From Pseudomonas sp. RIT-562 (lineage in GTDB: Bacteria > Pseudomonadota > Gammaproteobacteria > Pseudomonadales > Pseudomonadaceae): DNA of 64,000 nt. Positions within the stretch are counted from its first letter, which is position 1. The number at the start of each line of letters is the position of its first letter. This document shows positions 17,596-26,082 of the stretch, piece after piece. Under the pieces are notes generated by a model, which worked only from the letters and a program-made list of their open reading frames with translations, ran no database searches and was not told the origin of the DNA. The translations under genes and the position numbers were made by a program. The DNA lies in NCBI RefSeq assembly GCF_026241895.1, contig NZ_JAPJIV010000026.1:41201-105200 (forward strand), read 5' to 3'.

Positions 17596-18819
17596 ATGGG
17601 CAAGATGATCAGCGTGAACGCCGGCGACGGCAGCGGCAGCTTCGCCGGTTACCTGGCATTACCCGCCAGTGGCAAGGGTCCCGGCGTGGTGATCGGGCAG
17701 GAGATCTTCGGCATCAACGCCAACATGCGTGAAGTCGCCGATTTTTATGCCGAGGAAGGTTACGTCGCCTTGGTACCGGACCTGTTCTGGCGTCAGCAGC
17801 CGGGTATTGAACTTGGTTATACCGAGGCCGATTTCGCCCGGGCGATCGAGCTGTTCCAGGGCCTGGATGTCGACAAGGCCGTTGATGACATCGCCGCCAG
17901 CTTCAAGGCATTGCGCGACCTGCCCGAAGTCGAGGCTGTCGGTCTGGGTTATGTGGGCTTCTGCATGGGTGGCAAGCTGGCTTACCTGACGGCGACTCGA
18001 ACCGACGCTGCTTGCTGCGTGGGTTACTACGGCATGGGCATTGAGCAGTTGCTCGATGAGGCCGACCAGATCAAGGGTCGCCTGGTGCTGCATTTTGCCG
18101 AACAGGATGTTTACTGCGATGCCGCTGCCCGTGCGCTGATCAGCCAGCGCCTGGATGGCCGTGACAATGTCGAGATCTACACCTACCCCGACGTCGACCA
18201 CGCGTTCGCCCGCAACGGCGGCATGCACTACAACAAGCCCGCCGCGTTGATGGCGCACCAGCGCAGCATCGCGGCGCTGCGGCAGGCGATCGGCCCGAAC
18301 TACAACTTGTCGCAGTTGTGGGACAAGCACATTGAATTCGAGTTTGCAGTGCGCGATGTGCCGGCGACCATGGCGACGATGGTTGCCGAGCCTTACGTCA
18401 ATCACATTCCGACCATGACCGGTGGCGTGGGTTATCGCGAGTTGAGCCGGTTTTACCAGAATCATTTTGTGCACGCCAATCCGCCAGACATGAAGCTGGT
18501 GCCGATTTCCCGCACGGTCGGGGCCTCGCAGATTGTCGACGAATTTGTGATGTGTTTTACCCACACCAGTGAGATTGACTGGATGTTGCCTGACGTGGCG
18601 CCTACGGGTCGGTATGTTGAAATTCCGATGCTGGGGGTGATCAAGTTCCGCGGAGATAAGCTTTGCCATGAGCATATCTATTGGGACCAGGCGAGTGTGC
18701 TGGTGCAGATTGGGTTGCTGGATCCTGCGGGGTTGCCGGTGGCGGGGGTTGAAACGGCCAGGAAGTTGCTGGATGAGCGGCTGCCTTCCAATACGTTGAT
18801 GGGGAAATGGGTGGCGTAG
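17596..18819 (+). CDS. Dienelactone hydrolase fused to a SnoaL/NTF2-like domain
   Basis: The 407-residue protein joins two domains. Residues 1-235 are a dienelactone hydrolase with the full active site at canonical positions: E36 (GQEIFG), C123 (GFCMGG), D171 and H202 (DVDHAF). Residues about 245-407 form a SnoaL/NTF2-like domain (YRELSRFYQNHFVHANPPD, FVMCFTHTSEIDW, GDKLCHEHIYWDQ). The first half hydrolyses enol-lactones in aromatic catabolism; the second may bind or isomerise a related intermediate. It ends the oxygenase operon, and its TAG stop is the first TAG of a REP element. Confidence 0.88.
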   Translation: MGKMISVNAGDGSGSFAGYLALPASGKGPGVVIGQEIFGINANMREVADFYAEEGYVALVPDLFWRQQPGIELGYTEADFARAIELFQGLDVDKAVDDIAASFKALRDLPEVEAVGLGYVGFCMGGKLAYLTATRTDAACCVGYYGMGIEQLLDEADQIKGRLVLHFAEQDVYCDAAARALISQRLDGRDNVEIYTYPDVDHAFARNGGMHYNKPAALMAHQRSIAALRQAIGPNYNLSQLWDKHIEFEFAVRDVPATMATMVAEPYVNHIPTMTGGVGYRELSRFYQNHFVHANPPDMKLVPISRTVGASQIVDEFVMCFTHTSEIDWMLPDVAPTGRYVEIPMLGVIKFRGDKLCHEHIYWDQASVLVQIGLLDPAGLPVAGVETARKLLDERLPSNTLMGKWVA

Positions 18820-18882
18820 GAGCCTGGCTTGCCAGCGATGGCGTCCGCAAGATCGCCATCGCCGGCAAGCCGGGCTCCTACG
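18816..18882. repeat. REP inverted pair overlapping a stop codon
   Basis: GTAGGAGCCTGGCTTGCC and GGCAAGCCGGGCTCCTACGG face each other. The TAG of GTAGGAGCC is the stop codon of the dienelactone hydrolase fusion. Confidence 0.85.
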
Positions 18883-18919
18883 GATTTGTGCCAATCTCAA
18901 TCCCGCATACACACCATCC

Positions 18920-18990
18920 CTGTAGGAGCCTGGCTTGCCAGCGATGGCGTCCGCAAGATCGCCATCGCCGGCAAGCCGGGCTCCTACGGA
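18920..18990. repeat. Second, almost identical REP inverted pair
   Basis: It repeats the previous pair including the unusual spacer GCGATGGCGTCCGCAAGATC. The two are about 105 bp apart, pointing to a recent local duplication of the whole REPIN. Confidence 0.85.
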
Positions 18991-19053
18991 TTTGTGTCGA
19001 GCACCGATCCTGCCAACACCCCGGCCTCTGCCTGATAACGGGCAGAGTTTTGG

Positions 19054-20061
19054 TTATTTACCGCAGCCAGTCTGATGCGGCAACTCGCCAAACCGCTCAC
19101 GGTAATACTTGGCAAAGCGCCCCAGATGGCCAAAGCCATGCTCCAACGCGACTGCAGTAACGCTCAGGTCACGACAACTCAGCAAACGCTCACGCACCGA
19201 TTCAAGGCGCAAATTACGCAAGCGCTCCATCGGAGTTTGCCCATAACAGCGCTGGCACAAGGTGTTGAGGCTGCGCACACTCATTCCGGCTGCAGCCGCC
19301 AGTTCGCCCAAGGACAGTGCTTCACCCAGGTGACTGCGCATCAAGCCTTCGATCTTGTGCAAATGGCGCAAGGCCTGGCGCTGTGCAGGTGATTCGATCA
19401 CTGCCAATGGCATCGTGGCCACTTGAGGTGGGTGGGTCAGGAGGAACAGCGGCAGGCTTTCTTCCAGATGGCGCAACCAGTGCGCATGCACCGCAGCGCC
19501 CTCGCTTGCGCCAAGCTGTTCCAGCAAGTCATCGACCAGACGCAGCCAGCCACGCGCCTGGCCAGTGTCGAGGCAATAAGCCGCCGGCAGGACAAAATCC
19601 GCAGCCAGCCCGCCCTCGTCCACCAAGCGTTCCTGCATCACTCGCAGTAATGAGCGCGGCACCTTGAGCAGCAATTGTTCGCAGCCCTGATGCCACACCA
19701 GGCGCGCCTGGCGATTAGGCGAGAGTACCGCCACCTGCCCGGCTTCCAACTCCAGCGCCACTCCATCGCACTCGATACTGGCCCGACCGCGCAGCGGCAT
19801 CTGCATCAGCACAAAATCGGTAAACGGCCGAGGTCGCACCTCAACCTCGGCGCCATAGCGCAGGACAAATAATTGGCATCGCCCCACTTCAGCGCGAAAG
19901 AACGCCGTGTCGACATTGCCCGTGCGCCAGCTCAAGTCGTGCTCGACCAACTCACGGGCCAGCAGCCGATGACTTTCCTGGCGTGAGCGACTGGTGAACA
20001 CTGGCGTTTGGCACAACCGCGACAAATCGAGCCCCGCGCCTGATAACGCCGGCATGCTCAA
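19054..20061 (-). CDS. AraC/XylS-family transcriptional regulator
   Basis: The 335-residue regulator has an N-terminal AraC-binding-like domain and two C-terminal helix-turn-helix motifs (LSLGELAAAAGMSVRSLNTL and VTAVALEHGFGHLGRFAKYY). The layout is that of the BenR/XylS/AntR group that activates aromatic dioxygenase operons. Its ATG overlaps the stop of the next AraC gene by four bases, so the two regulators are coupled. It probably controls either the unknown oxygenase operon or antABC. Confidence 0.88.
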   Translation of the reverse strand: MSMPALSGAGLDLSRLCQTPVFTSRSRQESHRLLARELVEHDLSWRTGNVDTAFFRAEVGRCQLFVLRYGAEVEVRPRPFTDFVLMQMPLRGRASIECDGVALELEAGQVAVLSPNRQARLVWHQGCEQLLLKVPRSLLRVMQERLVDEGGLAADFVLPAAYCLDTGQARGWLRLVDDLLEQLGASEGAAVHAHWLRHLEESLPLFLLTHPPQVATMPLAVIESPAQRQALRHLHKIEGLMRSHLGEALSLGELAAAAGMSVRSLNTLCQRCYGQTPMERLRNLRLESVRERLLSCRDLSVTAVALEHGFGHLGRFAKYYRERFGELPHQTGCGK

Positions 20062-21071
20062 AGCGACCGGCTGCGGCGAGCTTCGTTACGCTGCAAGGTG
20101 GTGCTCGGTGTTTCGTCGAACAACTTGCGATATTCGCTGGAAAAGCGCCCCAGGTGAGTAAATCCCCAGCCCATGGCGATCACCGAGATATTGCGCGCCG
20201 AATTATCTTCGAGGATTTCCTGGCGCACCGCACCCAGCCGATGCTTTTTCAGGTACGCCATGGGCGACATGCCGAAGTACTTCCTGAAGCCTTCAAACAG
20301 CTTGAACCTCGACACTCCGGAAATCGCCTCGATGTCTTCCAGGTGCAGCGCTTCGCGAGCGTTCTCGTGGATGTACTGCTTGGCGCGGATCAGGTAGTGC
20401 GGCAGCTTCACGCCCAGCACATCGCGCAGTTCCTCGGAGTAGTTGTTCGGCTGGGCAAGGATCAGGCCCTTGATCAGCGAGCTCTCGACATCGCGGGTGA
20501 AAAACGTCTGGTCATACAGTTCGCGACTGCGCTCCAGCTCGCCGATGAAATAACGCGCCATGCGCCACCAGGATGCGGAAGAACCGTTGACGGCGTCCAT
20601 CACCGGCTCGAAACGCAATGGGGTTTCCAGGGGCCGCTGCAACATGTCTTCCAGGGACTTGCGCATGGCCGCTCGAGTGATGACCACCTGGATTTTGCGG
20701 CAGTCTCCGTTGATCGCCAGCTCCTGGTTCTCGTGGGGCGAGACGATGATCGCGCAGTCGCGATCGGAGGTCATCTCACAGCCGTTCTTGAGCAGATGCT
20801 GCTCGCCCACCAGGGGCAGGCTGAGGCTGTAGCTATTCAGGTGTTCGGCGTCTTCGATGCCCACCGTCACGTCGGTGCCGTACTCGATCACCCCCAGGGT
20901 AGTCGACATCGACTTGAGCACATTGCCGCTGTGATGGAATTGAATACGGTTGGGATGGCTGGTCTTGAGCAAGTGGGGGCCGCAGATTCCGGCCATCCAC
21001 TGGCGCGCGCCATTGAGGTCATAGCGCTCGATACGAATGTCACGAACATGTACATCAGGACTTGTACTCAT
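20058..21071 (-). CDS. AraC-family transcriptional regulator
   Basis: The 337-residue regulator has the same two-domain plan: an effector domain, then HTH motifs LHLEDIEAISGVSRFKLFEG and ISVIAMGWGFTHLGRFSSEY. I prefer ATG 21071 (MSTSPDVHVR...), though a start at 21143 is possible; neither has a strong ribosome-binding site. It faces away from the OprD porin and antABC across a region with repeated GCGGATA motifs. It may be the anthranilate-responsive activator (AntR-like). Confidence 0.85.
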   Translation of the reverse strand: MSTSPDVHVRDIRIERYDLNGARQWMAGICGPHLLKTSHPNRIQFHHSGNVLKSMSTTLGVIEYGTDVTVGIEDAEHLNSYSLSLPLVGEQHLLKNGCEMTSDRDCAIIVSPHENQELAINGDCRKIQVVITRAAMRKSLEDMLQRPLETPLRFEPVMDAVNGSSASWWRMARYFIGELERSRELYDQTFFTRDVESSLIKGLILAQPNNYSEELRDVLGVKLPHYLIRAKQYIHENAREALHLEDIEAISGVSRFKLFEGFRKYFGMSPMAYLKKHRLGAVRQEILEDNSARNISVIAMGWGFTHLGRFSSEYRKLFDETPSTTLQRNEARRSRSL

Positions 21072-21170
21072 CACGGGGCACCCACGGCTGTTTTTTTGAA
21101 CGCGCTCTAACGGCACGCCTCTGCGGGAAAGAGCAATGTTCATGCCGCCAGGGTCCGTGGCAGGCCCTGC

Positions 21171-21208
21171 CGAAATATGCGGATAACATTCGTCGATTAA
21201 GCGGATAG
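21171..21208 (-). promoter_or_regulatory. Direct repeats, candidate AraC-type binding sites
   Basis: GCGGATA occurs at 21179 and again at 21201, exactly 22 bp (two helical turns) apart, within CGAAATATGCGGATAAC and CGATTAAGCGGATAGGG. The sites lie upstream of the AraC gene pair. Confidence 0.4.
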
Positions 21209-21349
21209 GGACCGCTCAAGATCGCTCTCCTCCTCCCCGACGAACATCCTTCGCGCCCCGCAAACACTGGAATCACGCGGCAAAAAAGCGCACATCGCCA
21301 TCGACTGCACAAAAGTCAGGCAAGGTGCGCAGGAGTGATTGGGTATTAC

Positions 21350-21368
21350 CTGCCCAGATGGGCAGGCA
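21350..21368 (-). terminator. Stem-loop downstream of the first OprD gene
   Basis: CCTGCCC-ATCT-GGGCAGG lies 17 bp after the porin stop on the minus strand, without a strong T-run. Confidence 0.45.
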
Positions 21369-21383
21369 GGTGTTACCCCGCGC

Positions 21384-22640
21384 TTACCAGAACTTCCAGG
21401 TGTAGGTAGTGATCACGCGGTTTTCGTCGAAGTCATTGGCGTGGCGGAACTTGACGTTGATGTTGCGCAACTCGACGCCGAGGTTCTTCAAGGGACCGTC
21501 CTGGATCACGTAGGACAGGTAGATATTGCGCTCCGATTCGCTGCTGTCGCTCAGGGCCCCGCGATCGATATCGGTGCCGCGCAGGTAGCGCGTCATCAGT
21601 TTCAAACCGGGCACGCCGACTCCGGCGAAATCGAAGTCGTAACGCGCCTGCCAGGATTTTTCGTTAGGTTTGATGAACGCAATGGCCGACCAGTTCACCA
21701 GGTAAGGCTGGGGTGCGTAACCGTTGAGTGTCGGGAATGGACTGTCGCCAAGCATCCGCTGGTAACCCAGGCCAAACGCGTGAGGCCCTTTGCGCAAGGT
21801 GGTCATGGCGCCGTAGGAACGGTTGTCGATGCGGCCGTACAGGGCGTCGCCATCTTGCTTGTTGTTGAAGTAGCGCACATCGGTTTTCAGGCCGTAACCG
21901 CTGCCCAGATCAGCCAGGTAGGTTCCCCCCAGGTAGTGCTGGCGGTAGATGTCTTCCAGCTGCCCGTAGAAGTACGTGCCGGTCAGCGCTGGCGTGAACG
22001 CGTAGCTGGCGCCGCCGAAGTTCAGGCCGTCGCTGCGGCGCTGGATGTCCGGTCCGTTGAACAGGTACATTTTCTCGCTATTGGAAGATTCACGACCGCT
22101 GATTTCGGTGAAGCGTCCGCCGGTCAATGTCAGCTTGTCCACTTCCTTGGACTCGATCAGGGTGCCATGGTAAGTGGTGACCAGCTGCCGCGAATCATCC
22201 ATGTAGGCCACCGGCAGGGTCGGCCGGTGTTCACCGAATTTCAACTCGGTTTTCGAATAGCGCACCTTGGCCGTGTAGCCGCCGCGACCGTACTCGGTGG
22301 CCTGCTCCTGCTTGCTGACGCTGTAGGGAATGATGCTGTCTGGCCCCCTGCCGCCACCGCCATCGAGCCGGTAGGCGTACTGCATCGAGGCGTCCAGGCC
22401 GAACTGCAGCGGCCCTTCGGTGTAGCCCGAAATGAAACGCAGATCGAAACCCTGGGTCCAGCTGCCAATGCGCGAGTTTTTCGGATTCTCACCCTTGTAG
22501 TCACGGTCGATATAAAAGTTTCGCAGGCCCAGGCCCAGGTGGCTGTCTTCGACGAAGTCGGCCATGGCCATCATCGGCGTCATCATTCCGGCCAGGCTGG
22601 CCGTCTGCACGCAGCGGGTAAACCAACTCGCTTGAAACAT
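21384..22640 (-). CDS. OprD-family outer-membrane porin (aromatic/carboxylate uptake)
   Basis: The 418-residue protein has a signal peptide ending MAMA|DFVEDS and the OprD barrel signature (LGLRNFYIDRDYKG, GSWTQGFDLRFISGYTEG, YAYRLDGGGGRGPDSIIPY). It ends in the aromatic TYTWKFW. I start at ATG 22640, preceded by GGGAGGGGAAAGTT. It is closely similar over its length to the porin at 35514-36791 (near-identical blocks such as TLTGGRFTEIS and RRSDGLNFGGA). Being divergent from antABC it probably admits anthranilate or a related acid. Confidence 0.9.
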   Translation of the reverse strand: MFQASWFTRCVQTASLAGMMTPMMAMADFVEDSHLGLGLRNFYIDRDYKGENPKNSRIGSWTQGFDLRFISGYTEGPLQFGLDASMQYAYRLDGGGGRGPDSIIPYSVSKQEQATEYGRGGYTAKVRYSKTELKFGEHRPTLPVAYMDDSRQLVTTYHGTLIESKEVDKLTLTGGRFTEISGRESSNSEKMYLFNGPDIQRRSDGLNFGGASYAFTPALTGTYFYGQLEDIYRQHYLGGTYLADLGSGYGLKTDVRYFNNKQDGDALYGRIDNRSYGAMTTLRKGPHAFGLGYQRMLGDSPFPTLNGYAPQPYLVNWSAIAFIKPNEKSWQARYDFDFAGVGVPGLKLMTRYLRGTDIDRGALSDSSESERNIYLSYVIQDGPLKNLGVELRNINVKFRHANDFDENRVITTYTWKFW

Positions 22641-23033
22641 AACTTTCCCCTCCCTTTTAATGTGCGAACACATCAAGTAGCGGCGCGACCAAAGCGATCA
22701 CCCCAATCGTCGGCAGTTGTTTCTTTATTAAAATAATCAGCGTCAGTCGTTATTAAAGATGTGCGTTGGGTAAAACCCCAACAGGACTGATTAGGCCGTA
22801 TTAATTCTTGACTCTCTATCCTGTTAATTCGCGAGTCATATCCGTTTACTTCGAATTACCGAGCACCACCCGAGCCCACCGCCAAAGCCGCGAGCCCCGT
22901 GCTGGCCGGCCAATTTTATGGACTGTGTTTGCCGACAAAGCGGATAGACCCCGGGCCGGGCAACTTATTTAATAAAGGCACACACCAATTATTTAAATGC
23001 ACGAATTAGCCCGATGCAACGAGGTATCGATTA
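22641..23033. other. Divergent regulatory region between an OprD porin and antABC
   Basis: No gene is present. The left half is A/T-rich. A motif AAGCGGATAG at 22938-22947 matches the repeated motif upstream of the AraC pair and lies about 90 bp before the antA start. Promoters for both directions must be here, but I see no strong sigma-70 pair. Confidence 0.6.
22932..22947 (+). promoter_or_regulatory. Candidate AraC-type half-site upstream of antA
   Basis: CCGA-CAAAGC-GGATAG shares GCGGATA with the direct repeats at 21179 and 21201 and resembles the XylS/AntR pattern TGCA-N6-GGNTA. Confidence 0.35.
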
Positions 23034-24437
23034 ATGAACAGTGCAAAAAGCCTGGAACAATGGAAAAGTTTTATTGAGGGCTGCCTGGACTTTCGCCCGG
23101 CGGACGGGGTGTTCCGGATTGCCCGGGATATGTTTACCGAGCCGGATTTGTTTGATCTGGAAATGCAGTTGATCTTCGAGAAGAACTGGATCTACGCCTG
23201 CCATGAAAGTGAGATCGCCAACAAGCACGATTTCATGACCATGCGCGCCGGACGCCAGCCGATGATCATCACCCGCGACGGCGACGGCCAACTCAATGCA
23301 CTGATCAACGCTTGCCAACATCGCGGCACCACCCTGACGCGCGTCGGCAAGGGCAACCAGTCGACCTTCACCTGCCCTTTCCACGCCTGGTGCTACAAAA
23401 GTGACGGCCGCCTGGTCAAGGTCAAGGCGCCTGGTGAGTACCCGGAAGGCTTCGACAAAGCCACCCGCGGCCTGAAAAAAGCCCGCATCGAAAGCTACAA
23501 GGGGTTTGTCTTCATCAGCCTCGACGTAAATGGCAGCGACAGCCTCGAAGACTTCCTCGGCGACGCCAAGGTGTTCTTCGACATGATGGTCGCGCAGTCG
23601 CCCACCGGTGCACTCGAAGTGCTGCCGGGCAAATCCACCTACACCTACGATGGCAATTGGAAACTGCAGAACGAAAACGGCCTGGACGGTTATCACGTGA
23701 GCACCGTGCACTACAACTACGTGGCCACCGTGCAGCACCGCCAGCAGGTCAACAGCGAAAAAGGCCTGGCCGGTGCCGACACCCTCGACTACAGCAAGCT
23801 GGGCGCTGGCGACAAGGAAACCGATGACGGCTGGTTTGCCTTCCACAACGGTCACAGCCTGCTGTTCAGCGACATGCCCAACCCCGCCGTGCGTCCCGGT
23901 TACTCGACGATCATGCCGCGCCTGCTCGAAGAGCACGGCCAGGGCAAGGCCGAGTGGATGATGCACCGGCTGCGCAACCTGAACATCTACCCGAGCATGT
24001 TCTTCCTCGACCAGATCAGTTCGCAGCTGCGCATTATCCGCCCGATCGCCTGGAACAAGACCGAGATCAACAGCTTCTGCCTCGGTGTGGTCGGCGAGTC
24101 TGACGCCGATCGGGAAAACCGCATTCGCCAGTTTGAAGATTTTTTCAACGTTTCCGGCATGGGCACCCCGGATGACCTGGTGGAATTTCGTGAAGCCCAG
24201 CGCGGTTTCCAGGCGCGCCTGGAGCGCTGGAGCGACATCTCCCGCGGCACTGGCAAATGGGTCGAGGGCGCCACGCCCAACAGCGAAACCATCGGCATTT
24301 CACCGGCGCTGACCGGCACCGAGTTCACCCATGAAGGCCTCTACGTCAATCAGCATGGCAACTGGCAGCGCTTCATGCTCGAAGGCCTGGCGCGCCTGGC
24401 CGCCGAAGAGCAACCGTTGAAACTGCGTGAGGTGTGA
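23034..24437 (+). CDS. antA: Anthranilate 1,2-dioxygenase, large subunit
   Basis: The 467-residue alpha subunit has Rieske ligands C94, H96, C114 and H117 (ACQHRG, CPFHAWCYKSDG) and mononuclear iron ligands in GLDGYHVSTVH (D218, H221, H226). The CPFHAWCYKSDGRLVKVK stretch and the overall sequence are AntA-like rather than BenA-like. With AntB and AntC it converts anthranilate to catechol, CO2 and ammonia. It is the first gene of antABC. No catechol ring-cleavage genes are in the window. Confidence 0.93.
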   Translation: MNSAKSLEQWKSFIEGCLDFRPADGVFRIARDMFTEPDLFDLEMQLIFEKNWIYACHESEIANKHDFMTMRAGRQPMIITRDGDGQLNALINACQHRGTTLTRVGKGNQSTFTCPFHAWCYKSDGRLVKVKAPGEYPEGFDKATRGLKKARIESYKGFVFISLDVNGSDSLEDFLGDAKVFFDMMVAQSPTGALEVLPGKSTYTYDGNWKLQNENGLDGYHVSTVHYNYVATVQHRQQVNSEKGLAGADTLDYSKLGAGDKETDDGWFAFHNGHSLLFSDMPNPAVRPGYSTIMPRLLEEHGQGKAEWMMHRLRNLNIYPSMFFLDQISSQLRIIRPIAWNKTEINSFCLGVVGESDADRENRIRQFEDFFNVSGMGTPDDLVEFREAQRGFQARLERWSDISRGTGKWVEGATPNSETIGISPALTGTEFTHEGLYVNQHGNWQRFMLEGLARLAAEEQPLKLREV

Positions 24438-24439
24438 CC

Positions 24440-24931
24440 ATGAATTCGCAACTGCAATACCGCATCGAGCAATTTTTCTATCGCAACGCCGAAGCCTGCG
24501 ACGCCCAGGATTGGGATGCTTACCTGGCGATGTTCAGCGACGACAGCGAGTTTCACCTGCCGCAATGGGACTCGGAGCACGTCTACACCACCGACCCAAA
24601 ACGCAGCATGTCGCTGATCTACTACCCCAACCGGGGCGGGCTCGAAGACCGGGTGTTCCGCATTCGTACCGGCAAGGCGGCATCGACCATCCCGATGCCG
24701 CGCACCCTGCACCTGATCAGCAATGTGCGCATTGCGCCGCTGGATAACGACGAGCTGGAGGTGCGGGTCAACTGGCACACCCTGTACTACCGACTGCAAA
24801 CCGCCGAGCAATTCTTCGGCCGCGCGACCTACCACCTGCGACCCGACGGCGATAGCTGGAAGATCTCCCGCAAGCATGTGCTGCTGCTCAACGACACCAT
24901 CAACTCGGCGCTCGATTTCTATCACCTCTGA
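24440..24931 (+). CDS. antB: Anthranilate 1,2-dioxygenase, small subunit
   Basis: The 163-residue beta subunit begins LQYRIEQFFYRNAEACDAQDWDAYL and has PMPRTLHLISNV and WKISRKHVLLLNDTI, as in ring-hydroxylating beta subunits. I choose ATG 24440, with GAGG at seven bases. A GTG at 24434 overlapping the antA stop is the alternative. Confidence 0.92.
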   Translation: MNSQLQYRIEQFFYRNAEACDAQDWDAYLAMFSDDSEFHLPQWDSEHVYTTDPKRSMSLIYYPNRGGLEDRVFRIRTGKAASTIPMPRTLHLISNVRIAPLDNDELEVRVNWHTLYYRLQTAEQFFGRATYHLRPDGDSWKISRKHVLLLNDTINSALDFYHL

Positions 24932-24949
24932 CTGGCGGAAGTCTGGATC

Positions 24950-25975
24950 ATGAGTCACAAGGTCGCGTTCAGTTTTGCCGACGGAAAAACCCTGTTTTTC
25001 CCGGTTCAGAGCAATGAAATCCTCCTCGATGCGGCGCTGCGCAACGGCATCAATATCCCGCTCGACTGCCGGGAAGGCGTGTGCGGCACGTGCCAGGGAC
25101 GCTGCGAGTCGGGCCTGTACAGCCAGGACTATGTCGACGATGAAGCGCTGTCGGCTGAAGACATTCGCCAACGCAAGATGCTCACCTGCCAGACCCGGGT
25201 GCAGTCCGATGCAGCGTTCTACTTCGACTTCGCCTCCAGTCTGTGCAACGCACCGGGCCCGGCTCTGCTCAAGGGCATCGTACGAGCAGTGGAACAGGTC
25301 TCGCCGAACACCGCGATCCTGCATCTGGATGCCGGCGCCGATGGCCAGCAACTGGACTTCCTGCCGGGTCAGTACGCCCGGCTGCAGGTGCCGGGCAGCG
25401 ATGGCAAACGCTCCTATTCGTTTGCCAACCGCCCCAACAGGGGTAACCAGCTGCAATTCCTGATCCGCCTGCTACCCGATGGGCTGATGAGTAACTACAT
25501 TCGCGAACGCAGCCTGATTGGCGACGAGATCATGCTCGAAGCGCCCCTAGGCGCTTTCTACCTGCGCCATGTCGACAAGCCCCTGGTCTTTGTCGCCGGC
25601 GGCACCGGGCTCTCGGCGTTCCTGGGCATGCTCGACGAGCTCGCCGAGCGTGGCGGTTGCGGACACCCGGTGCACTTGTACTACGGCGTGCGCAACGCTG
25701 CGGACCTCTGCGAAACCGCACGCATCGCGGCCTACGCCGAGCGCATCCGCGGCTTTCGCTTCACCCCGGTAATCAGCGATCCGACCCCGGACTGGAGCGG
25801 CAAGCGCGGCTACATCACCGAGCATTTCGACCTGGCCGAGTTTCGCGATCAGGACCTGGACATGTACCTCTGCGGGCCGCCACCGATGGTCGAGTCGATC
25901 AAGCAATGGCTGGCCGGCCAGAGCCTCGACCAGACACGCCTGTACTACGAGAAGTTTACCGATAGCAACACCTGA
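24950..25975 (+). CDS. antC: Anthranilate 1,2-dioxygenase reductase component
   Basis: The 341-residue reductase has an N-terminal plant-type [2Fe-2S] domain (C40, C45, C48, C80), an FAD domain (RSYSFANRPN) and an NAD domain (VFVAGGTGLSAFLGML, then MYLCGPPPMV). This is the class IB order of AntC and BenC. It ends the ant operon 107 bp before the ABC transporter genes. Confidence 0.93.
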   Translation: MSHKVAFSFADGKTLFFPVQSNEILLDAALRNGINIPLDCREGVCGTCQGRCESGLYSQDYVDDEALSAEDIRQRKMLTCQTRVQSDAAFYFDFASSLCNAPGPALLKGIVRAVEQVSPNTAILHLDAGADGQQLDFLPGQYARLQVPGSDGKRSYSFANRPNRGNQLQFLIRLLPDGLMSNYIRERSLIGDEIMLEAPLGAFYLRHVDKPLVFVAGGTGLSAFLGMLDELAERGGCGHPVHLYYGVRNAADLCETARIAAYAERIRGFRFTPVISDPTPDWSGKRGYITEHFDLAEFRDQDLDMYLCGPPPMVESIKQWLAGQSLDQTRLYYEKFTDSNT

Positions 25976-26082
25976 CACTGGAAGCCACAGCCACAACAAA
26001 GCTCCAGGCACTCGCACATTTTTTACTGCCCTCCACTAACAACTACGTCTCGCGCGATGCGGACTTCACTAAAGGCGGCATT

